A stretch of 27,328 nt of DNA from Isoetes engelmannii (Eukaryota > Streptophyta > Lycopodiopsida > Isoetales > Isoetaceae). The notes below the pieces were generated by a model. It saw only the letters and a list, made by a program, of their open reading frames with translations, was not told the DNA's origin and ran no database searches. The stretch is taken from NCBI GenBank assembly GCA_011763485.2, contig JAANSK020083353.1, positions 1 to 27,328 on the forward strand, in the 5' to 3' direction. The translations under genes were made by a program, and so were the position numbers. The number at the start of each line of letters is the position of its first letter. The first letter of the stretch is position 1. Positions 19,802 to 27,328 of the stretch are shown here, in pieces.

Positions 19802-20233
19802 AATAATGAAAGAGATGGACAAGGATTTATAATATCAAGCGTAGAACATATTTTAGCATGTGTTTTAAAGAAAGCACATGCTATCAAAGAAAACCTGACT
19901 TTATGTAGGTGGCCTCAGAAGCTGCTTACATATGTTTATATCACAGAAACACACAAGCTGAAGGGATTTACAGAAACACAAACAGTAGACATATCTATGA
20001 ATCGATTCTAAGTGTGTCCATGACGATTGCAGCGGTTGGTATAGGTGCATGGTAGCTCCAGCTGCAAACTCCGTTGCTGCAAAATTGCCCTCCCTATCTT
20101 GGGATTGAATTAGTTCATCAAGAATCTTCAGATTGGAAGCTTGCTCTTCGATGCCCTTGATGACGCACCCGATGTCTCTCTCCTGATTTTCTTTTTGTTG
20201 TTCAGCGTTGTTTACAAGATAATAATTGTTCTC

Positions 20234-20501
20234 TCATAAATCTTCAATATGATGCAAGAGCTTTTGAATTGGCGTGAGAGGTAGAACAAACAAGTTCACA
20301 TGCACATGGTGCTTCGGGTGGTGGCGCTGTTTGGAGCCATGGTGATCCATGGCTATGCATAAGAGGAAACAAAGATCGTTAGTAAATAAATTATAAATGA
20401 AGGCATGGGAGCTAACAGAGAATACCTTGAGAGGAGGCGCCTGGGTCTTGCGCCGGTTGGTCTGCTTGTATTGGCTCAATTTGCGTTGCTGGCTCTGCCA
20501 T
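20234..20501 (-). pseudogene. Small two-exon gene of unknown function, right copy (nonsense-truncated)
   Basis: Exon 1 is 20501-20426, the 73-bp intron is 20425-20353 (GT-AG), and exon 2 runs from 20352. It has the same start (MAEPATQFEP) and His-rich segment as the left copy. An in-frame TGA at 20236-20234 replaces CGA (Arg) of the left copy, cutting the product to about 64 residues. Beyond it the frame stays open past the point where the left copy stops (DELIQSQDREGNFAATEFAA), showing that the ancestral reading frame was longer. The two copies differ at about 20 of 254 exon-2 positions, many of them amino-acid changes and many C/T or G/A. That suggests neutral decay since duplication. Confidence 0.55.
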
Positions 20502-20544
20502 CTGCGAAGAAGATGTGGTGTGGAAACAAATGAACTGTGAAGTA

Positions 20545-20604
20545 TATTTATATGTGTAAAGGTAGGCAGTGCTTGGGTAACACTTGTCCTGCTTACCACA
20601 CGTG
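20545..20604 (-). promoter_or_regulatory. Promoter of small spliced gene: TATA box and G-box (right)
   Basis: Minus strand: CACGTG at 20604-20599 and TATAAATA at 20552-20545, 43 nt before the ATG. Same arrangement as the left arm. Confidence 0.55.
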
Positions 20605-20615
20605 GCCTTAATGCA

Positions 20616-20681
20616 TTAGTCTTTGTTGTTTACACATGGTCGTGGAGCGTGCAAATGTATTAACATTCGCACGCTCCACGA
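20616..20681 (-). promoter_or_regulatory. Long hairpin followed by CTAA: candidate Helitron 3' terminus (right)
   Basis: Stem 20640-20658 pairs with 20663-20681 over 19 bp with one mismatch, around a 4-nt loop. On the minus strand, about 20 nt after the stem comes CTAA (20619-20616) followed by T. A hairpin just before CTRR|T is the standard Helitron 3' end, although this stem is longer than usual. Confidence 0.5.
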
Positions 20682-21446
20682 ATTAAGGATTGAAAGAGAG
20701 ATGGATTTTACATGGGTAATTATATGATGTGTGTATAGGATGTAATGTGCAACGTGCTTAAAAGTGATTGGTTAAAGTATTCTTTGCAATTTGAAAATGT
20801 TTTGGAAGATGACTTGTAGAATGTGATGATAGTATGTAATAGTGTGTGCGTTGAAGCTGAAGGTGAGTTTTGTGTCATGCTAGCAAAATAGATAATTACA
20901 ATAAATGATGGGGAGTTGAAATTATCCTTTAGATATTGGAATGGTAGAAAGTGTACTTTATTGCGATAGATATGGGAATATCTAAACATGGACATGGGCA
21001 CGATGCTGTGGGTGATGCCGGCATTGGGGGTATGAAAATGTATATAAATGAATGTTTAGTAAATGTTGTTTTGTATGGAATAGATCTTGAACAATGTTTC
21101 ATTCATATTAATGCTTCTTTATATACAACATTTGGAGTGTATATTCGATCGTCATTTCGTAATGCACCTTGCCGTGCTGTTTCTGTGATAGCAATTTTAA
21201 TTCATGCTTGTGAAGTGCATCTTGAGAGGGCAACGTAAAGTTGACCGTATGCAAAAACCGGTGCCGGCAAGTAAAGCCCAAACTGGTGCCTTGCGATTTG
21301 TTGATCATCATTGAAAATGCTAAGCGGATGGGATATTGTCTTCTAGTGAAGGCTACGTGTGAGTCAGATGGTGTTAAGTTGATTCTTGGTAATAGGACTG
21401 AGGTACCTCTGAATTGTCCCGTGATAATCTCAGCTCGTAAGATTCT

Positions 21447-22500
21447 TTATGTTGCATGGGTGATACACAGTCGTGTGCCATTGCATAGACCACCTTGAGG
21501 GTACATGTTTCTGAGCAACATGATTATTGCCCCTACTTTAATGTTGAGCTTGTGGGGTGGCAATCCGGAAGGTGTCAGATGATTGATGAATTCAATTGGG
21601 AAATTTCGAATGTCCTCTTCCTCGTCCATGTTGAGAGTATCAATACCAATATATTCGTGTAACTCTCCATGTAGCCTTTGTAACCCCTTATTGCTGAGGT
21701 TTAAGATGTCCTCATTTTTTGGAGATAGAATCGATTTTTCGAACAACTGTTCTATGATTGCTTGATTGATAGTTGTTCCAAACACTTCGTCAATAATGTT
21801 ATTTTGTGCAATGCATTGGGTTGGTAACAAAACAACATCTGCAGGAAGTGTAGGGTCATCGTTCATTCGTTCTCCATCCCCGAGCTTTAGCATATGTTTG
21901 GCCCATTCCTTTTTGCCTTTGTGTACACGTAGGTTTGCTGTTAACTTGAAAGTTTTGAAGTGTGTCCATAATAGATTGCTCTTAACACATTTTGAGAGAA
22001 TTTTCATTTTGGTGGCTCGTTTGACTAGGGGCAATTGCTGCCTAAAATCGCCGCCAGCTAGTACGACCATTCCTCCACCAAAAGTGAATGCATCAGAATG
22101 CGTCATACTCAATTCATCCCACACCAAAAGTGTTGCTTTTCTTAATCTATCTGCTTGCTTGCTTGTGGGGCGTAGGTCAGGGGTTGCTTCAGGGGTTAAG
22201 TTCAATGGCAATTTAAATGTGGAGTGCATTGTTTGGGCTCCTTTAAGCAACTGGCTTGCTATGCCTGTCCATGCAAGTGCGATGATATCCATTTCTTGTC
22301 CTCTTAACATGCTAATAACAGTATTGAAGACGAATGTTTTCCCAGAACCCTCGGGCCCGTCCACATTTATGCAGAAATTTGACGATTGTGTTCCGTGAAT
22401 TGCGTGGAGAACTGCATCGGCTATTTCTTTTTGGTCTGGGATAAGTTTCGCGTAGCTTTCGACGCCTTTGATTTTTTCGACGATTACATCGAATGCTTGG
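21447..22500 (-). pseudogene. RepHel PIF1-type helicase, right copy, longest intact stretch
   Basis: A 305-codon open frame (22364-21447) plus upstream codons covers Walker A GPEGSGKTF (22358-22332; a Glu replaces the usual third-position Gly), WTGIAS, VWDELSM, AGGDFRQQLPLVKRA, TANLRVHKGKKEWAKHML, LLPTQCIAQNN, IDTLNMDEEEDIRNFP and AIIMLLRNMYPQGGLCNGT. This is the better preserved helicase of the two arms. It has lost about 15 residues between the DAFT segment and the AGGDFRQ motif that are present in the left copy (IVDTILKEIRRDPRP). Confidence 0.85.
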
Positions 22501-23366
22501 ACGATCGTTGCATTGTACTAATGGCTCAGCGTCGATTCTGGGAGTTTATTTGATTGGCAACTTGTGCCATTTGCAAAGAAGATTTTGTTCATGGATAGCA
22601 ATGCTGCATTGTAGGCCTCTTCCTCGGGCATATCACAGGCGTAATCTTCTGCAAAGTGGCATTTTATAACTTTTTTCATAGGTCGAATGGATCTGAGGGA
22701 GGTCCATATATGCATATGAAGGCGAATGTTTGTCGTAGTTGTGCAGGCATTTGAAATGTGACTGCATCATCGAGTGTTCTTTCCCACTCTGCATCTTCTG
22801 CCAAGAGTCCAAGTTCCTTTGCTGTTTCGTGGAATGTATTGCATTGTTTTCCATTGACATTCATCATATCTTCAAGCTGTTAATTCCTTTTGTGTCACAA
22901 TAATAAGAGCAGATTGTAACGTTTTATGTCTTTTGGGATAACATTATACATCCTTGAAATTAGCTTATATTTGCCTTCCCTTATCTTCCACGTGCCTTCG
23001 CTCTTTACAAAAGTAATAATGATGGGGGATTTCCGGGTATGTGTATTGGCGGGCAGCTGTGTCTGTTTTATTTAGTTCGAACCAAGCGGTGAGCATCGTA
23101 TGTCTTGTTTCAGCGCGTCTCACGACAATTTGTTCCTGACCTTCTTGATAGTATATTATTTGTTTGTTAGATAAGTGAACAGGCAATCTGTGTATAACGC
23201 AAAAGTTAGTAATAATACGATTTTAAAATAACTATACAGTATATTTAGACTGGCAGTGTAACCTGTGTACGACATGAGGCATGTGATGCATTTTGTAACC
23301 GTATGTTCTCCACATTGCTTCTGGCGCAGATATGTATCTGATATCAATGAATTTTTGTACTTCGTC

Positions 23367-24270
23367 TCATACGTACGCAGATGGCGTGCTTGTAGTTGGC
23401 TGTGTGGTTGTTTTAATGCTTGCTCGATCGTGGCCTTTATGTATGTATTTGAAGATGTACTTTATACTTTTGACGCTAAAGCATTGCTCTACATTCATGT
23501 GCGCTACGTATTTTCTTAAGAGGTAAGGATTATATGGGACGACCATGCTATTGTCTATTATTCTGTTCCCTTGCTTATATTGAATGCCAATGCACCTTCT
23601 GTAATCTGGGTATCCATTTTCTTTGATCGACGTGCTCTCGGTAAATGGTTTTGGAAAACCTTTGGAACATTCCATTAGTTTTTTCATTGACCTTCATGCA
23701 GCGTGAGTTACATATTCCATGCACCATGTACTTCGTTACAATTTAAAGACAGTTCAGGGTCGTCCGATGGGTCTTGCGGATATATTAAAAAGATAAGATA
23801 GACTTTACTTGCATGACTGTAGAGTGAAATAGGAATATGTAGTATGTCTACTTGGTATCTCCGCACTTGTGATTGCATCAATATCATTGCAAACCTCGCT
23901 TTTGATATTGTGACAGTGTGGCAAACCTCGCTTTTGATATTCAATTGTATATGTGTAGGCCTTTAACTTTCACAAGAATATCTCGCTCTAAAATGTCATG
24001 GAAGATTGCCATCAATTTTGTGTGGTACACACGGGCAATTGCATCGGGTATGTCTTCGGGTGATTGTTCGGTTTCCAAATTGTTCTGGGTCTCTGGCCAG
24101 TTCGTATTGCACATGATTGTGACGAATAAATCAGCCTTCCCGAATCTTCTTACCAATGCTATAGAGTCTTCATAGTTTTGTTCCATTGCTCGCGGCCCTC
24201 CTATGAAAGATGATGGTAAGATAACTAATTTTCCTGATCCTAAGCCTTGTGCCTCTGCTTCATGGTTTAC
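23367..24270 (-). pseudogene. RepHel Rep (HUH/Y2) domain, right copy
   Basis: Frames read ILPSSFIGGPRAMEQNYED, ADLFVTIMCNTNWPE, then after a 1-bp insertion GLPHCH (His codons 23916-23918 and 23910-23912), ITSAEIP, the first intron (about 23858-23776), DPSDDPEL, FPKPFTESTSIKENGYPDYR, VVPYNPYLLRKYVAHMNVEQ and SIKYIFKYIHKGHDRAS with both tyrosines. The Y2 half is intact here, whereas the HUH half is intact in the left arm. Confidence 0.85.
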
Positions 24271-25082
24271 ATAGTCAATAAGACCTTCATACAGTTCGGC
24301 GCGTAATTTTTTTTATTGAGCCTATAGAAGTTCAAGGTGTTGGCTTCTATTCTTGCGTATGCATCGACTATAAACTGTTGGGTCAATCGCCCGCCACTTA
24401 ATAGAGGATTAAAAGCAAATTTAAGGTTATTGCTGTTGTTTATATGTTTTCATATGCTTAGTTTATATAAGTAGTATTATAGCATGGAGATATGTCGCCT
24501 TGAACGACTGGATGAAGGTTCAACTTGATTGCTTATGTTGATTTCCCATCCTCTGTCGCCGGAAGGTATCAATAGGGGGTAAGTAAGGGCATCAAGATGT
24601 GGATCAGTGATAGCGATACTTCTCAAGCCACCACTTTTTTGGTGGATGTAAATATCTCTGTTGAAAGGTGGCTCTCCATCCGGGCTTACGAATATCACGG
24701 CGACCTCATTAACAAATGCAGGATTGTATCTTCGCAAGTCCATCCCGGCTTTATTGTCATTGAAATACATTTTCGCTTCTCCATGTTAAATGAGGCATTG
24801 TGCATTTTCTTCTACCTCATGCATCATATATAAGGCTTGTGCAAATGGATTCATGTTTCTAATTTCGATATCGAGTTCTCTCATGATGTCCATGTCACAC
24901 TCTGCATTGTGTACATTTTGCGCACGCTCCTCATTCGCATACTCCATATTTAGGATATAGTTGACCATATCTTGGGTGCACATTACTATCAGGGTGAGCA
25001 GGCCAGATCTATGATATACTTGGCCGTGGATTTTAGAGCAATATGGGCCGGGCGTACTGAAATGTTGTATGTCTGCTCCAAA

Positions 25083-25870
25083 TCAGACGAACGCTAGTGC
25101 ATTATTGTAAATTCTGATGGGAGATTTGAACTCTTTGCTCTTTAAGTGATCGTTAATAAACAGGCGATATAGCAGAGGCATCGCTATCAAGGGAGGGAGG
25201 CTAACTTTGCCATCGTAGCAACATTTAGTATCATCGTGTTTAAATGTGAGTGCATGGCAATATTTGCATTCTTGGTCCAAATCTCCACAATGATGGGGCT
25301 TGATATGGATTGAATGAGCAGCTCGAGCTATTCTATGGGTTGAAGGGTTATCTCGGTTTGCTCGTTTATGTTGGGCCTCTGCATGTAGTCTGTCAACATG
25401 TTCTTCATCGCTCTCTTCCTGTTCTTTCATGAGCCTGTGTCATAGCTACATCTTCTGTATGGTGTGCCAGCCTCGCAGCACGATCCTCTTCTGTCTCGTC
25501 CCATTGTGCCATCAGCCTACTCGTAGCTACCTCATCTGCATGGTGTGATAGCCTCGCGGCACAATCTTCTTTTGTCTCATCCCATTGCGCTATGAGCTTG
25601 CTCATGGCTACCTCCTTTGCATCGTGCGCCAACCTCGCGGCACGATCTTCTTCTGTCTTGTCCCATTGCGCCATGAGTCTGCTCGTCGCTACTTCCTGTG
25701 CATGGTGTGCCAATCTTGCAGCATGATCTTCGTCTGTCTCGTTGCATTGCGCCATGAGCCTTCTCGTCGCCATTTCTCGTGCATGCTAATCTCACAACAC
25801 GTTCTTCTTCCATCTCTTTGCTCTTTATTCGTGCTCGTTTATTTTGTTGTACTTCAGCATTTCTATTCAA
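25083..25870 (-). pseudogene. RepHel N-terminal 27-aa repeat and zinc-binding region, right copy
   Basis: Open frames 25773-25405 and 25430-25083 carry the same 27-residue repeats (RLAHHAQEVATSRLMAQWDK and variants) and the zinc-binding segment CGDLDQECKYCHALTF...KCCYDGKVSLPP. A 1-bp insertion near 25437 separates them. The second frame ends at TGA where the left copy has TCA (Ser). The repeat number is similar in both arms. Confidence 0.8.
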
Positions 25871-25999
25871 TCTTGTTTGACGGGCTTCTGAGTCTCCGTT
25901 GCAAGCAGTTGTTGTCTTCTGTTGCGGTATCTTTCTCTATGTTGTGCACGTTTGGCCTCTCGCTCCTCCACTGACATCTCACTTCGTTTTCGTGGCATT

Positions 26000-26760
26000 A
26001 TTATATACTATTTCTCGAATTGACAATATGTTTTGTATAGGTGATATGGATCAATGTTAGGATTCTCACCTTGACATATTTTATACTTACCAAGCTTTTT
26101 AGATTCATTAGGCTGTTACTCTAGTTATTAGTTCAATATTGCATTAACAAACAAACATATTGTAGCTTTTAATAATGTCCCATTAGGATCTATATGTCAA
26201 TTGATGCATTGGGGCAAAATGTTTTTTATTTTCTTTATTAGAGGAAAGGCCTCTATGATTTTGCAACATTTACAACAGGTGGAAAGAAGTCTTAAAAAGC
26301 TGCATACCAAATTCCTAATGTGTTTCTTTGCATTACCGACATCGTGTAAGTGAATCATTGTATGAGAAAAATTGCTACCATCATTAATGTCTTCTTTAGA
26401 TGAAACAATTTGGTTTGTTTTTTACGTTTACTGTCAGTTCACTTTGTTTTTGCATCTCTTTAAACGACAGTACGTTCTATAGAGGTGCTTTGTAGGAGCG
26501 ATGTTAGGATTTTCACCTTGGAACTTTTAGACTTGCCAAGCTTTCTAGATTCATTACGTTGTTACTGTAGTTGTCAGTTCAATATTAAATTTCTTTATGT
26601 TTTTTATTAGAGCAGAGGATTCTATGATTTTGCAACATCTAAAAATAGATGGAAAGAGGTCTTGAAAAGTTGGCATACCAACTTGTCCATGTGTTTGTTT
26701 GGAATGCCGACATTATGCCAATGACGTAGACAATGAGACAATTTGATTTGTTGTTTATAC
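26000..26760 (-). repeat. Tandem duplicated leader upstream of RepHel (right)
   Basis: Counterpart of 9705-10480, with both units recognisable (about 26400-26000 and 26760-26410). Confidence 0.75.
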
Positions 26761-26850
26761 TACCAAGGTATCATGTGCAAGCTAAGTTATCGCTTTAGAG
26801 CTGGAACTAAATGGTTACAAAAGTAAATAAACCTTTACATATTTCAATAG

Positions 26851-26976
26851 TTGGTAAATAGTTAGTAATATGATGGCATTCTATCTCTGGACAAAGAAAT
26901 GCACTGCTCAGTATTGGTAAATAGTTAGTAATATGATGGTAGTCTATCTTTGGACAAAGAAATGTACTGCTAGGTA
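26851..26976. repeat. 63-bp tandem duplication, right arm only
   Basis: ttggtaaatagttagtaata begins at 26851 and again at 26914, followed in both cases by tgatgg..ttctatct..ggacaaagaaatg.actgct. The left arm has a single copy (about 9600-9660), so this arose after the inverted duplication. Confidence 0.85.
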
Positions 26977-27061
26977 TAACTACCGTTTGCCTCTGTATTA
27001 GTTGCTTTTGGAATCCTTCTTTCCTTTAAAGGCATCTGTGTCACGTATCTTGAAGTTGATA

Positions 27062-27328
27062 CAGAATCTCTGCATGTGTACGTGTTTTTTCCTCTACTTG
27101 GGGAATGGTAAAATAAATGTAAAGGAAAGAAGGTCCATTTAATTAAAATGGAACAGATCCAGGTCCACTTTTTTTGGGAAGTCGCTTTTTGGGAAGGCTA
27201 ATTTTAGTAAAACGTCAAGATGTGCGAGCGGAACATGTCAAACAGCCATTGCTTGGTGATTAAGTGCTAGAATAAAACAAAAGAAAACATAGAGCTGACA
27301 ACCATTTCACAAACACAAAATTGGCCTT
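27062..27328. other. Right flank, no gene seen
   Basis: AT-rich sequence unrelated to the left-arm flank. It contains a near-palindrome ccatttaattaaaatgg at about 27136-27152 and no convincing coding frame. Confidence 0.6.

Larger units (their letters stand above)
21103..25998 (-). pseudogene. Helitron RepHel, right copy, broken
   Basis: Same gene as the left copy, from ATG 25998 to TGA 21103-21105, without the foldback insertion, so the junction region reads continuously (FSTPGPYCSKIHGQVYH). It keeps both introns with GT-AG ends, both catalytic tyrosines (codons at 23457-23459 and 23445-23447), Walker A GPEGSGKT, motif II VWDELSM, AGGDFRQQLP and LTANLRVH. Lesions are: a 1-bp loss near 25890, frameshifts near 25790 and 25437, TGA for Ser near 25090, a 1-bp insertion near 23963 just before HUH, TAG near 22518, frame loss near 22680, an in-frame deletion removing about 15 residues near 22080, and TGA near 21207. 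It shares with the left copy the 8-A frameshift (24307-24314) and the duplication after HUH. Confidence 0.88.
18601..27061 (-). mobile_element. Right arm of giant inverted duplication: Helitron plus downstream segment
   Basis: Reverse-complement copy of 9510-18534. Order from the centre outward: T-tract, tail repeats, small spliced gene (20501-20234), hairpin (20640-20681), RepHel (25998-21103), duplicated leader. It lacks the foldback insertion. The outer end, read on the minus strand, is A|TCAACTTCAAG (A at 27060), and the flank beyond 27061 is unrelated to the left flank. Compared stretches differ from the left arm by roughly 3-8%. Confidence 0.9.

Overview
The window looks like nuclear DNA of a land plant. 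The evidence is four short GT-AG-spliced exons matching the C-terminal tail of a plant-type CCA-adding enzyme, L1-type LINE fragments, a plant-like G-box, and a Helitron whose RepHel gene itself carries introns of about 75-83 bp. The species cannot be named from the sequence alone. Apart from the CCA-enzyme tail, nearly all recognisable coding sequence belongs to mobile elements.

Layout. Positions 1-4440 hold minus-strand L1-like LINE debris: one 3' end running off the left edge, a (GA)n tract, a second RT tail at about 500-1410, and an ORF1-like plus endonuclease block at about 3110-4437. Positions 4818-5489 (+) hold the last four exons of a tRNA nucleotidyltransferase; the upstream exons are not clearly present, and the LINE block lies just upstream of them. 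Positions 5490-9500 are largely gene-free but contain several tandem repeats and a tRNA-like (SINE-type) head.

Positions 9510-27061 are one very large, slightly imperfect inverted duplication: left arm 9510-18534 (+), 66-bp spacer, right arm 18601-27061 (-). Each arm contains, from outside in: a duplicated leader; a broken Helitron RepHel gene (27-aa repeat region, zinc-binding N-terminus, HUH/Y2 Rep domain, PIF1-type helicase); a hairpin followed by CTAA that could be a Helitron 3' end; a small two-exon gene of unknown function with its own TATA box and G-box; and a degenerate tail repeat region ending in poly-A/T next to the spacer. The left arm alone carries a 668-bp foldback element inside RepHel. 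Short stretches aligned by eye are about 92-97% identical between arms. Lesions are mostly different in the two arms, so the arms decayed separately after duplication, but at least two changes are shared and therefore older.

The most interesting possibility is that homology starts at an A|TC junction (Helitron 5' rule), passes an internal hairpin plus CTAA|T (Helitron 3' rule) and continues about 2 kb further through a promoter-bearing spliced gene. This is what read-through capture of flanking DNA by a rolling-circle element would look like. It is an inference; the 5' boundary is not certain because related sequence also exists outside it.
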